64,000 bases of DNA, from positions 1 to 64,000 of the forward strand of contig CAZLFA010000010.1 in NCBI GenBank assembly GCA_964558665.1. The letters run 5' to 3'. Origin of the DNA: CAZLFA01 sp964558665. GTDB taxonomy: Bacteria; Desulfobacterota; Syntrophia; Syntrophales; PHBD01. Made by a program: the position numbers and the translations under genes. Below the pieces are notes generated by a model. That model was given only the letters and a program-made list of their open reading frames with translations, was not told the origin of the DNA and searched no databases. Below, piece by piece: positions 7,857 through 17,056 of this stretch (positions within the stretch are counted from its first letter, which is position 1; each line of letters begins with the position of its first letter).

Positions 7857-8393
7857 ATGAGTATCAATATCTTTCAGGGAAATGTTTTGGATGCAAAGGC
7901 TGATGCCATTATCCTCAACATCGATGGTTCCGCAAAGGGAATGGAAGGCAATCTCTGCCGACAGTTAGAAGCACGCTGGTCTGATGTATGGAGTGAGGTC
8001 CAGAGTGAAATAAGCTACCCGATACCACTGGGAAAGGTTTTCTATTATGAACCATTAGTTGACTCTCCATTTGGTCTGATCATGCTGGCGTCAACATTAC
8101 ATCATAAAGATGCCCTCAGCTTGTCTGTAAAAAAGGGGATCATAAGCTCGGTGACGGAAAAGTCACTGAATACTGCTGCAGAATACGGAATAAAAATAGT
8201 TGCATCAACAATAATGAGCGGGGGCTGGCGCTTGACTCAGGAGGCGGCCTTTCTTGCCATGATCGATGGCTATGAAAAAGTCAGGCAGAATGGCATCCGG
8301 ATTGACCTTGATGTCTACATCCTGGATCCGGATCAATATGGAAGGATAAGGATGCTGGCGCAAAGCATCGGGTGGCGTCATATCGATGACTAA
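7857..8393 (+). CDS. Macro-domain-like protein
   Basis: 178 aa. The N-terminus INIFQGNVLDAKADAIILNI follows the macro-domain opening (x-I-x-x-G-D-I-x-x-x-x-x-D-A-I-V-N), with N for D in GNV. A glycine loop GSAKGMEGNL comes next, then PLGKVFYYEPL, then a helix-strand (GIKIVASTIMSGGW) matching the usual A-I-P-x-x-x-x-G step. Macro domains bind or hydrolyse ADP-ribose derivatives. The ligand loops are divergent here, so activity is uncertain. It is directly coupled (2-nt gap) to the unknown gene upstream. Confidence 0.55.
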   Translation: MSINIFQGNVLDAKADAIILNIDGSAKGMEGNLCRQLEARWSDVWSEVQSEISYPIPLGKVFYYEPLVDSPFGLIMLASTLHHKDALSLSVKKGIISSVTEKSLNTAAEYGIKIVASTIMSGGWRLTQEAAFLAMIDGYEKVRQNGIRIDLDVYILDPDQYGRIRMLAQSIGWRHIDD

Positions 8394-8521
8394 TGAATTT
8401 CAGGTCAGGCACTCAGGGTTACACAGATCCCTATTGCCCGCCTGTCTAAGTAACAGTTGAGCGAATGGATCAGGGAAGTCAGAGAAATCCAGGATAAACG
8501 TGAATGAATGTGTGATGAATT

Positions 8522-8842
8522 ATGAAAAACAACGTTATAGATTATAAATATATGAGCCAGGTCCTTCTTGATAAAAAAATCGAATCGGAAATCGCGATAT
8601 TTCATAAGGCAATAATGAAACATAAGCTCCTGAACAAAAAGTTCCTATACTCATCTGCGGAGGATTTTTTCAGGATCATGTTCAGCGAATATGTTCATTA
8701 TTGTCTTGGCGGCAGACTTCTTCTTGAAATGCACCCACTGCTTGCCACCCCAAGAGGGATTGCTTATATAATGAAAAAATATAATCTGAAAAAACCGGAA
8801 TATTACGGTACTCCGGAATTTGAGCTTAATCAGAAGCCATGA
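8522..8842 (+). CDS. Hypothetical small protein
   Basis: 106 aa, rich in Lys, Tyr and Phe, with no signal or membrane segment. No family recognised. No convincing ribosome binding site precedes the ATG, so the start is uncertain. It follows the macro-domain-like gene by 128 nt on the same strand and sits in A+T-rich accessory DNA. Confidence 0.5.
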   Translation: MKNNVIDYKYMSQVLLDKKIESEIAIFHKAIMKHKLLNKKFLYSSAEDFFRIMFSEYVHYCLGGRLLLEMHPLLATPRGIAYIMKKYNLKKPEYYGTPEFELNQKP

Positions 8843-8972
8843 AAATGTTTTTATCAGGTCGCCAGGAATGCCTTTGCAAAATGATTCGACAGTTGGTTAA
8901 TGGAAGTATGACTTATCTGAAAGCGGATGCATCCGCCGGTGAATGAAAGTCACGGACAGGCTGCCATAAAAA

Positions 8973-10538
8973 ATGGTTCGGGATATTGATATGACATGCA
9001 CACATCCCCCATATCGTCTTGAAACTTGTCAGGATGTGAGGTCATGCCTTCCGCCAAAGCCGAATGATGCAGAAAAAAGACTGCTTCATTTTGCGATGAG
9101 ACACAAGATCATCAAGCCGCCAATACTGTCAGCCATCAGTGATGAATACGAACTGGAAATTATGGAGCTGAAAAAAAGCGTCCATAAGGTGGTTCAGGAA
9201 GTGGACCTCATCTCAAGTCTGGGAGATAACATAAGACTCATGGAACTGCTTGCGCAGGATTATATAAACTCGGTTGCTGATGTTGAGGAATCGGTGTTCG
9301 ATACCTACAGGTCCATCATCAGGGATGGAAGGGGTCTTCTTTCCGGCAAAAAAAGCAGAGAACGGTTCAAGCTGTGTGAGGAAATGTCTCCGGTTTCATA
9401 CCCTTTGTCCGCACGGATTCACGATCAGATCGAGTGTAATGATATGCTTGTAACCCTTCTGAGGAATTATCTGCACACAAGAAAGGAGGTCATAAGGGAA
9501 TTCATAAGGAAGAGCATCCTGAAGATTGTGGCCTATGATACGGAGACATCCATTCTTGATGCGCACAGAATTAACCGGCTTCTGGACCTGAATCCAACGT
9601 CTTCAATAGTGCTTAACGATTTGCATGTGCTCCTGTGTGAGAGAATTGCGCGTATAGAGAGAAATATGTTTGCTCCTCACTGCTTCTATCTTAAAAAAGT
9701 TGCAAAAGAGAGGATCATGAAGCTCGGGACAACGGCAAATGTCAAAAGGAACTTTTTTGATCTCTTCGATAGAATCAGTGACAAGCAGTCAAAAAAGTTG
9801 ATGGAGAAAAAATTGTATGCCCTTCTTAAATCATTCCGGAAGACAGCAGTTGATGCCAACATCCTGCAGAAGATACAGGGGATAGTGGATAACTTTTTTG
9901 AGAAGACAAAGATTGTTGAGAATTTCTTCAAGGATACCTTCTTTCAGGACAGAGTGGAGAAACTCTACAGGATGTTTTGCCAGGGCTTGCAGACAGAAAA
10001 AGTGACGATTGAGTCAATTTCAACTAAAACGACTCTGAAGCTCTATCCCTGCAAGGACTATCATGACTATCTCAAGGGCATATACAGTTCTGACTGTTCG
10101 CTGAGCATGGCCTCTGAACATCTTCTTCACCCCAGGTTTTTTAACATCAGGGTTTTCAAAGGCGTCGACTGGATAGGCTGTATATATATGATTGATTACA
10201 GTGAAGATAAAAATACAGTTGTTATGGATAGAATCCAGATCAAGGACTCTGCGAATCTTATGCCCATTGATTTTTTTGCTACCTTTATCGAACAATTGAC
10301 CAATTTGTTGAGTGTCAGGGAGGGACTGCGAATAATCGCACCATCACTTATCAGCAATTTCAAGTTCATTCAGTTCAGCTATGATGAATACTGCCGGGGT
10401 AGGCAAAAAGTTCTGTTTTCATTCAGCTCAGAGGATAAGTCTTTTGAGTGCTCGCGCAGGAGATACTTCTATCTGCTGTCGGATCAGAATCAAAGCGGAG
10501 CGGCTACATTGAATTCACTTATACAGGAAAACCAATAA
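8973..10538 (+). CDS. Large hypothetical protein, helical N-terminus and GNAT-like C-terminus
   Basis: 521 aa (515 if the ATG at 8991, which has a better-placed GGGA, is the start). Residues about 50-340 are almost entirely helical and charged. The last third (about 350-500) is alpha/beta. The block from FNIRVFKGVDWIGCIYMIDY through VVMDRIQIKDSANLMPIDFF is reminiscent of an acyltransferase (GNAT) core, but no V-x-x-x-x-R/Q-x-x-G/A loop is evident, so this is weak. It is followed within about 60 nt by the CYTH-like gene. Function unknown. Confidence 0.6.
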   Translation: MVRDIDMTCTHPPYRLETCQDVRSCLPPKPNDAEKRLLHFAMRHKIIKPPILSAISDEYELEIMELKKSVHKVVQEVDLISSLGDNIRLMELLAQDYINSVADVEESVFDTYRSIIRDGRGLLSGKKSRERFKLCEEMSPVSYPLSARIHDQIECNDMLVTLLRNYLHTRKEVIREFIRKSILKIVAYDTETSILDAHRINRLLDLNPTSSIVLNDLHVLLCERIARIERNMFAPHCFYLKKVAKERIMKLGTTANVKRNFFDLFDRISDKQSKKLMEKKLYALLKSFRKTAVDANILQKIQGIVDNFFEKTKIVENFFKDTFFQDRVEKLYRMFCQGLQTEKVTIESISTKTTLKLYPCKDYHDYLKGIYSSDCSLSMASEHLLHPRFFNIRVFKGVDWIGCIYMIDYSEDKNTVVMDRIQIKDSANLMPIDFFATFIEQLTNLLSVREGLRIIAPSLISNFKFIQFSYDEYCRGRQKVLFSFSSEDKSFECSRRRYFYLLSDQNQSGAATLNSLIQENQ

Positions 10539-10600
10539 TAAGGATACCCCCATTTTTTTATCGATTCAGTGTCCTATTGCAAGAGGAAAGGCGGCGTTAC

Positions 10601-11131
10601 GTGAATCTTAATACTGAGATCAAAGCTCGTGCATGCACTTGGCAAAGTCAGAAGAATAGAGCAATGGTGTTGAGTGGTCAGGAAGGCAGGATACTGCATC
10701 AGGAGGATACATATTTTTCGGTAACAAAAGGACGTTTGAAACTGCGTATCACCAGGGAAGAAAAATCGGCTGTCCTGGTTTTTTATCAACAGAGCGACAT
10801 TGCCGGTCCCAAGGAATCTGAATATTTACTCATGCCTTTGACTCAAAATAAGGCTGCGCCCCTGAAGCAGGTACTCAAAGAGGCAGTGGGCGTGCTTGGT
10901 GTCGTCAGGAAAACCCGACATCTGTTTATGATTGATAGGAACAGGATACATTTTGACGAGGTGGAAGGACTGGGCAGATTCATCGAGATTGAGCACGTGC
11001 ATGGAATGGTGGATTCATGCGGTTCAAAAGTAACTAAAATAGAGGGTATAATGAAAGTTCTCAGTATTCAGGGAGAGGATCTCATAGAAGGGTCATATGT
11101 GGATTTGATCCTTAAAACAAATGATTACTAA
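10601..11131 (+). CDS. CYTH-like (class IV adenylate cyclase / triphosphatase family) protein
   Basis: The frame is open from 10448, but those codons overlap the previous gene. A GTG at 10601 gives 176 aa beginning VNLNTEIKAR, which is where CYTH proteins start. The order of motifs (GRLKLRIT, then AVLVFYQQSD, then KESEYLLMPL) matches the class IV cyclase tunnel fold. The N-terminal metal motif E-x-E-x-K is altered: the first Glu position is Asn (N-T-E-I-K). These enzymes act on triphosphates or make cAMP. With the altered motif, activity is doubtful. No obvious partner is nearby. Confidence 0.6.
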   Translation: MNLNTEIKARACTWQSQKNRAMVLSGQEGRILHQEDTYFSVTKGRLKLRITREEKSAVLVFYQQSDIAGPKESEYLLMPLTQNKAAPLKQVLKEAVGVLGVVRKTRHLFMIDRNRIHFDEVEGLGRFIEIEHVHGMVDSCGSKVTKIEGIMKVLSIQGEDLIEGSYVDLILKTNDY

Positions 11132-11425
11132 AAATGCATCAGGAAGATTACATTATCAAACTAAAAGCATGATAAGTAATTACAAGTTCTGGATTGGGGA
11201 AGGCAACATTAAATATATTTCAAATAGTAGAGAATTCAAAAACCAAATCTCGTGCTGATTAGCTAACGCACTTTAATCAAGCACAATTTTTGTCATGATT
11301 ATGGGAAGTAGATTATAGAATAATCTTGCAAAAATCATTCGTTATCTGTTAGTAATTATAAGATGCTATTTGATAAATAACTTAAATAAGCACAAATTAA
11401 TTTAACTCAAGAGGAGGTTTTATCG

Positions 11426-11884
11426 ATGAAGGGTATATCAAGAGTGATTTCTCATATTTTAATAATAGCAGCATTAATAGTTTATTGTCCCGTTCTTGTT
11501 CATTCAGCTGAGTATCGTGACTATTCTGACTATCCAAGTATAGGTATCCATTCATACGAAGATGATATAAAGGATTATGAAGGTATCACCTATGTTCTTT
11601 CAAAAGATACAAAACCGGAAGACATTATTTTACAGGTAAACATGACACAAAAAACAATAGGTTTTGATGATAAGAAACTGAAAATTGTATATGGAGATGG
11701 CATTTGGAATTGCCCTGATAAGGTGTCGAAATGCGTGCGAAAAAATAAAGAAATTTATGAACCAAAGCACAAGCGGATTGGCAATGCAACATACAGCATA
11801 TCTTCACCGGCTAAAATTACAGTCTCTGTTACCTGGTTTGCTAATAATAAAAAACAAGAAAAAGAAGTTACCATTAATTTTTAG
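11426..11884 (+). CDS. Secreted hypothetical protein
   Basis: 152 aa; AAGAGGAGG precedes the ATG. The N-terminus is a clear signal peptide (about residues 1-28, ending in VLVHSAEY). The mature part is mostly beta, with two Cys (C-P-D-K-V-S-K-C) that could form a disulfide. No family is recognised. The gene is very A+T-rich and is flanked by about 290 nt and 390 nt of A+T-rich non-coding DNA, which suggests recent acquisition with the integrase. Confidence 0.6.
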   Translation: MKGISRVISHILIIAALIVYCPVLVHSAEYRDYSDYPSIGIHSYEDDIKDYEGITYVLSKDTKPEDIILQVNMTQKTIGFDDKKLKIVYGDGIWNCPDKVSKCVRKNKEIYEPKHKRIGNATYSISSPAKITVSVTWFANNKKQEKEVTINF

Positions 11885-12277
11885 TACATCATAAGTTATC
11901 CATATCTGGAGAGATTTACCAAAAAATGCTACTAAATCTGTTTATGAGGGTGCCTCCTTGTTCAGGTTTTTGGTTTTCGGCACAAAACTCATACCTGATT
12001 GTGAGTACCCTTTTCAATTTATAAAAACCTATCTTGGACAAGTGTGATTTATCTTTTGAACTTTAAAGAGCTGTAAATTCCGCGGTTGGTGATTGGGGAA
12101 AAACACATAATATAAATAAGACTGTTTATAAGAATTGGGGGTAAAAAAAGGAATAACTCGGATTTCATAGAAACAATCAGATAACATAATCTTTTCATTG
12201 AGTTTTTTAAAAGTTCTGGGGATGTTTTTTAACCTCCCCCCTGAGAATAATTCATTTTACGAGACTGTACGCGAATC
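11885..12277. other. A+T-rich intergenic region
   Basis: About 390 nt between the secreted orphan (plus) and the 3' end of the integrase gene (minus). No gene, repeat or convincing terminator is visible. It contains poly-A and poly-T tracts only. Confidence 0.5.
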
Positions 12278-13411
12278 CTAACCAGTAACCAATTTCGCAG
12301 CTAAATCTGCTGCTCGTTTCAATGTTTCATCCCTGAGGTGAGCATATCTTTGTGTCATGCGCGGTGTCTTGTGGGTCATTAACTTCTGCAAGACATACAT
12401 ATCAACCTGTCCAGAAGAGGCTAAAATTGAGGCGAAAGTGTGACGTAATCCATGTAATGGCCTAAAGTCTTTTGGCAGTTTAGCTCGTTTTTTAATTCGG
12501 TTAATTTGAACATTTATTGCAGATCTTTGTTTTCCGTCCTTTCCAGGAAATACATATGGGCTTTTAGAATGAGGATGTTTATCTAAAAGTTTTCTAACTT
12601 CTTCATTCAATGGTATTTTTTCATCATTGCCACCATTTTTGGGATCACGGATAATGATAATGTTATGATTAAAATCAATATCGGCCCACTTAAGCTTTAA
12701 AAGCTCACTGCGTCGCATACCTGTTAGCAATGCCATTTTCATGATATTTGCAACCTGAATATTCTCATCAGCATTTATCGCAGCGATAAGCCCCTTAAGT
12801 TGCTCATGTGTTAAAAATTCCGTTTTTTCATTGTTCACTGTTGGTTTCTTTACATGGAAATCTAATCCTCGACATAAATTGGTTTTTTTGCCGAAATTCA
12901 CTATCCTCTCCAAGAGAGTCATAACATGTTTAACCGTTTGAGGTGATTTTTGCGTGCTAAGGGTACGTTTTATTCTCTCTACTTCAATGGCAATTAAGTC
13001 TTGTGGCTCTTTGTCACCAAATTTTGTTTTTAAGTATTTTTTATATCTGCCTTCGTCTATTTTTCTACTCTTGTCGTTTTTTAGAGACTTCTGATACTCA
13101 TTCCACAGGCGGTCAATGGTCCATCGACCAGCTTCTTTGTCTTTTTGTTCTTGCAATTCCTTACGTATTTGCTTTCGAGGCTTACGCTTTCCTTCTATTA
13201 ATTCTCCTCTTACTAACGCCGCTCTTGCGGGAGTCATTGCTTCCGCATATTCACGTCCAACTTTTTCTTCACGCAGATGCCCATCTTTCTTGTATACTGC
13301 ATAATAAATCTTTTCGATTCCCTTTGATCCTATTCTTTTAACCTCTCGATAAAATATTCCTGGGTATTTTGTCTTATGCCTAGGGTATTTCTTTCGATCA
13401 TTACCACTCAT
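12278..13411 (-). CDS. int: Tyrosine site-specific integrase
   Basis: 377 aa phage/island-type integrase. The N-terminal arm-binding region (about 15-75) and core-binding helical domain (about 95-185) precede the catalytic domain. The catalytic residues are all present: R233 in TGMRRSEL, K258 near DPKNGG, H320-x-x-R323 in LHGLRHTFAS, H347 in THKTPRMTQ and the nucleophile Y356 in RYAHL. The gene start is about 180 nt from a tRNA-Glu 3' fragment, the expected attachment site, so this enzyme most likely inserted the DNA to its left. It is intact and probably functional. Confidence 0.93.
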   Translation of the reverse strand: MSGNDRKKYPRHKTKYPGIFYREVKRIGSKGIEKIYYAVYKKDGHLREEKVGREYAEAMTPARAALVRGELIEGKRKPRKQIRKELQEQKDKEAGRWTIDRLWNEYQKSLKNDKSRKIDEGRYKKYLKTKFGDKEPQDLIAIEVERIKRTLSTQKSPQTVKHVMTLLERIVNFGKKTNLCRGLDFHVKKPTVNNEKTEFLTHEQLKGLIAAINADENIQVANIMKMALLTGMRRSELLKLKWADIDFNHNIIIIRDPKNGGNDEKIPLNEEVRKLLDKHPHSKSPYVFPGKDGKQRSAINVQINRIKKRAKLPKDFRPLHGLRHTFASILASSGQVDMYVLQKLMTHKTPRMTQRYAHLRDETLKRAADLAAKLVTG

Positions 13412-13589
13412 GATTACCTCTTATTTAATTTACTTTAAGAAATATTCCAACCGCATTTCCAACCTGGTAGTTATAAATAACAGGATCGTAAAGTAAGTCA
13501 AGGGAAATAATATCTATTGTATCTATTTAATTTAATTGATTAAAATAAAAGATAGGTAAAACATGGTAAATCTAGGTAATAAAATATCT

Positions 13590-13638
13590 CTGGCCTCTCA
13601 CGCCGGAGACCGGGGTTCGATCCCCCGTGGGACCACCA
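13590..13638 (+). other. tRNA-Glu(CTC) 3' fragment: attachment-site scar
   Basis: The 49 nt begin at the 5' strand of the anticodon stem (ctggc, loop ctctcac with anticodon CTC, gccgg) and continue through the T arm (ccggggttcgatccccc) to the acceptor strand tgggacc and acca. The 5' half (acceptor 5' strand and D arm) is missing: the preceding bases are A+T-rich and do not pair with tgggacc. A 3' tRNA piece next to an integrase is the typical direct-repeat end of an integrated element. By orientation the element lies to the left and older chromosome to the right. Confidence 0.85.
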
Positions 13639-13730
13639 TTTTTCTTTTAACATCAATATGTTGCGCTTATCAATTTGTTGCCATGCTACATGCCAGATTA
13701 ACCGGATACCGGGAAATTTCTTGCTGACTC

Positions 13731-16640
13731 TCATTTCTGTATACTCCCCAGCAATTCATCAGCTATGTTTGGATTTTCAAGCCTCATTATGCTCTCTTCT
13801 GCACGACCGAAACTCAGTAGATTAATACTACCGTACCAAACTATTTTCTGATCACAGATTGAAAATTTCTGATGAATATTTGTCTTACATATTACCCGAA
13901 TGCCACTGGCACTAAGATGATGCAAGGTTTCTTTCAAGACCTGATGGTCCCTCTCTTTATAGTCTCCAACCGGCCTCGTAACAATAACAACCTTGACTTT
14001 CCTGGCCACGGCAGTGCTCAGGAAGGGTAACATCTGAGTGGCGCGTCTTTTAGTAACGAATGGGCTGACAATGAGAATTTCCTGAGCCGCATTTAGTAGG
14101 TCATTTTTATAAACCGGCAAAAAGGTTGTGTTATCAAAGATGATATCCATAGATTCATCAGGCAGGTTTTCTGCTCGCGTCTTGTATCCCATCGACGCGT
14201 ATCCAGCTAGCCGCTTGTGGTACATCTTCTCCAGCATGGGGACATGAATGTCAATATAGTCATAAATTCTGACCTCCTGCTTCTTTTCACAGAGCCGGTG
14301 AAGCCTGCCTGCATATTGCTGGAGCGTTCCTTTCCAAGAGATGGGCATAGCCAGGAACAACGTATCCAACCGCGGTTCGTCAAATCCCTCACCGATGTAT
14401 CTCCCCGTTGCAATAATTGTTAGCGGTCTGTCGGCAGGTGAAGAGGAGACCATCCTCAAAGCTTCCCGCGTTTCTTTAGCTCCCTTCCCGCCGGTCAGTG
14501 AAATTACATCGGGGATGCATTCCCGCAGCTTAGCGGCCAGCATTGCTACATGCGTGGTCCTCTCAGTGAGAACAAGGGCGTTGCCGCCGTTTTGAAAGCA
14601 ATTCACGACGTCCTCTACAATCCGATCGTTTCTTGGCTCATTCACAGCAATGGTTGCGTAGAGTCGTTGAATGGACTGGTCTCTACCTTCTGATTCCAGC
14701 GGCACCCTAAAGTTTGTCAGTCGGGGAATGATATAATGATCGAACGGCCTCTTTGCCGCCTGCTTTTTTGCGTCTACACGATAACGAATAGGCCCGCAAT
14801 GCATGAAGATGATTGGATGATGGCCATCCTGCCTCGTAGGAGTGGCTGTTAAACCATAAACATACTTTGCATGCACTCCTTTGAGAATCTGTTCAAAACT
14901 GAAAGCCGGAACATGGTGGCATTCATCTACGATCACCATGCCGTAATTCTTGATCCACTCCTTGATCTCGTTGTCACGATTTAACGATTGCATAATGGCG
15001 ACATCGACAATGCTGCTTGGATGAACTTTGCCGCTCCCAATTTGCCCAATCAGACTTTGCTTCTTTTTTCGTCCTTTCTTTTTCTCCGAAACGGGCAGTT
15101 TCTCATCGATGTCAAGAAATTCTGTCAGCTTCTCAGTCCATTGCGAAAGCAACTGCCTACGGTGCGTCAATATCAACGTATTGGTTTTTCTTTCGGCGAT
15201 AAGTTTCGCAGCGATGACTGTTTTGCCGAATGCTGTAGTTGCTGAAAGAACGCCCGTGTTGTATTCAAGCATCTCGCACGTGGCGGGGATCTGTTCTTCG
15301 CGCAAGTTTCCCTTGAATGAAACATTGATGGACTTTCCCTGACAAGTATGGTCCAACCATTCAGTTTTGACACCGGCATCATCAAGCAGCTTCGCAACAT
15401 CGTTTTCACAACCCCTTGGCAGGCACAGGTATCTCTCGTTTTCTTCCGAGCACGAAATCACCCGAGGTTTATCATAGGTTGGCAGGCGCATCGCCTGAGC
15501 TCTGTAAAATTCTGGATTTTTAAAAGCAGCTAATCTTTTTATTGCGTTTAATCCCCCTTGAGAAATTCCCGCTTTCTTGACATAAAGCATATTAGCTTTC
15601 AGCATCTGTACTTCCTTAGGGAAATCCTTTTCGGACCATTTCCTTCTTATCGTTTCCCAAGGTTTTTCGGCTTCTTCATCATCCTGCCTGAGAACCCCTA
15701 GTTCATTTCCAGGGCTCAATTGTTGAATCAAGTCCGTGACCTCATCTTCAGCCAATCTTCTAATACCGGCGAGGAACTGCCACTGGTCTTCATAGGGGCG
15801 GAAGCATTCATCCACAAAGACACTATTGCCTTTTTCTCGAGCTATTTTCTGCAGGGGAAGCGCAATCAGATTTCCGAAACCACCTTTCGGAAGCGTGTCC
15901 TGGTTCGGGAAAAAGCGGTCATAAGATTTGAATACCAATTCGTGCCTTCTGCTCATAGTGTAAGTCAACAATGCAGAGCCGAACTTTCGCGCTAAGTTTG
16001 CTGAAACAGGCCCTTCAAAGAAAAACCATGCATGTGCCCCGTTTCCAGACCGGGAACGCTCTAAAGCAAAGGGAATGCCGAATATATTACAGACCTCTCT
16101 TAAAGCGAGGGAATCTTTTTGCCAACCCTCATCGTCAAAATCGATGGCCAATAGATAACAGTTATCATTCGTAAGCAGAGGATATAGACCAGCAACTATA
16201 TTTCCTCGTAAATGCGACTCGATCACCTTCTCGTCCAGAACATCATATTTCTGATGCTTGCATTCAAAGCATTTAATTGTCGGTTTTTGACAGAAACCCC
16301 TTTTCCATTCGTTCAGGCAAACCGGGCTATATCCTGTTTGATCTTTTTTATTCTGCCATCTCTTGGCATAAATATCTTCCCAACCTCTGAATAGCGACAT
16401 GAAAATATGGATCTTTTCTGCTGTGTTAAGTTCTTGAAGATTTTTAGATGGCAATTCTCTCTCTTGAAGCGTCAGCGCACTAATATCCAGAGCATGATGG
16501 TTTTCAGAGGAGTTGTGTAGATGCGATTCCGTTTCTTCTGTGATCCCTAATCGCATTCTGAGGATTTTATTTTCTTCTCTTAGAACCTTGTTCTCGGCAA
16601 GCAAGTTTAAATATTTTTTAGCTATCTCTTTAGTATTCAA
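13731..16640 (-). CDS. Primase-helicase-PLD nuclease fusion, TOTE conflict-system type
   Basis: 969 aa from a TTG start without a strong ribosome binding site. Domains in order: a leucine-zipper-like helix (about 8-31); a Cys cluster C108-x8-C-x6-C-x2-C127; an AEP-type primase with the acidic motif AIDFDD (165-170) and SGNGAH (198-203), then PNQDTLPKGGFGNLIALPLQ; an SF2 helicase with Walker A ATTAFGKT (467-474), DECHH (572-576), TATPTR, and arginine-finger motif QQYAGRLHR (774-782); a C-terminal phospholipase-D-like domain with HQKFSICD (H923-x-K925-x4-D930). Primase-helicase fusions of this shape are the core of computationally described TOTE conflict systems. A role in defence or element control is inferred. 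It is flanked by an attachment scar and a HigBA module. Confidence 0.8.
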   Translation of the reverse strand: MNTKEIAKKYLNLLAENKVLREENKILRMRLGITEETESHLHNSSENHHALDISALTLQERELPSKNLQELNTAEKIHIFMSLFRGWEDIYAKRWQNKKDQTGYSPVCLNEWKRGFCQKPTIKCFECKHQKYDVLDEKVIESHLRGNIVAGLYPLLTNDNCYLLAIDFDDEGWQKDSLALREVCNIFGIPFALERSRSGNGAHAWFFFEGPVSANLARKFGSALLTYTMSRRHELVFKSYDRFFPNQDTLPKGGFGNLIALPLQKIAREKGNSVFVDECFRPYEDQWQFLAGIRRLAEDEVTDLIQQLSPGNELGVLRQDDEEAEKPWETIRRKWSEKDFPKEVQMLKANMLYVKKAGISQGGLNAIKRLAAFKNPEFYRAQAMRLPTYDKPRVISCSEENERYLCLPRGCENDVAKLLDDAGVKTEWLDHTCQGKSINVSFKGNLREEQIPATCEMLEYNTGVLSATTAFGKTVIAAKLIAERKTNTLILTHRRQLLSQWTEKLTEFLDIDEKLPVSEKKKGRKKKQSLIGQIGSGKVHPSSIVDVAIMQSLNRDNEIKEWIKNYGMVIVDECHHVPAFSFEQILKGVHAKYVYGLTATPTRQDGHHPIIFMHCGPIRYRVDAKKQAAKRPFDHYIIPRLTNFRVPLESEGRDQSIQRLYATIAVNEPRNDRIVEDVVNCFQNGGNALVLTERTTHVAMLAAKLRECIPDVISLTGGKGAKETREALRMVSSSPADRPLTIIATGRYIGEGFDEPRLDTLFLAMPISWKGTLQQYAGRLHRLCEKKQEVRIYDYIDIHVPMLEKMYHKRLAGYASMGYKTRAENLPDESMDIIFDNTTFLPVYKNDLLNAAQEILIVSPFVTKRRATQMLPFLSTAVARKVKVVIVTRPVGDYKERDHQVLKETLHHLSASGIRVICKTNIHQKFSICDQKIVWYGSINLLSFGRAEESIMRLENPNIADELLGSIQK

Positions 16641-16726
16641 AGGGAAAACTCTTTTATTTTTAGATATGCTACTTACATTAGTAGAAATTTAGTTTGGATA
16701 TTTTTTGCAAATAAGATTGTTGAAGT

Positions 16727-17056
16727 TTACTCGCGCACGTGAAGTGTATTTTGATTAGCAGGACGACGTGGTTGAAAGGTTATGGTCACTTCAACATCTT
16801 CATCGAGTTTGCCGAGAATCGCAATCATTCTGTCAATACTGAAACGTGATATTTTTGCGTTGCGGATGCGTGAGAATTCCGAATGTCCAACCCCCGTGAG
16901 TTTTTCAGCTTGTCGTGTTGAAAGACCGCGGGCATCAAGCGTACGTATTATCTCGGCCGCAAGAATTGCACGAGCTTGCTCCAAACCGGCATTTGGACGA
17001 TCAAAATCAGAAAATACATTGCCGCTGCCACGAATCAAGTCGATCTTGTCTTTCAT
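16727..17056 (-). CDS. higA: HigA-like antitoxin, XRE family
   Basis: 109 aa. The helix-turn-helix (about residues 38-92) reads EIIRTLDARGLSTRQAEKLTGVGHSEFSRIRN in two halves, typical of XRE-type antitoxins encoded after a HigB toxin, followed by FSIDRMIAILGKL. It overlaps the toxin gene by 4 nt and is translated from the same message. It should bind the toxin and repress the promoter upstream of 17457. Confidence 0.85.
   Translation of the reverse strand: MKDKIDLIRGSGNVFSDFDRPNAGLEQARAILAAEIIRTLDARGLSTRQAEKLTGVGHSEFSRIRNAKISRFSIDRMIAILGKLDEDVEVTITFQPRRPANQNTLHVRE

Noticed and set aside
13562..13638. A complete tRNA-Glu gene
   Set aside because: The 5' acceptor strand that should pair with tgggacc, and a D arm, are absent; only the 3' 49 nt match.
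13540..13734. A short minus-strand ORF over the tRNA scar
   Set aside because: It is an antisense reading of the tRNA-Glu fragment and A+T-rich DNA, with no ribosome site or protein-like composition.
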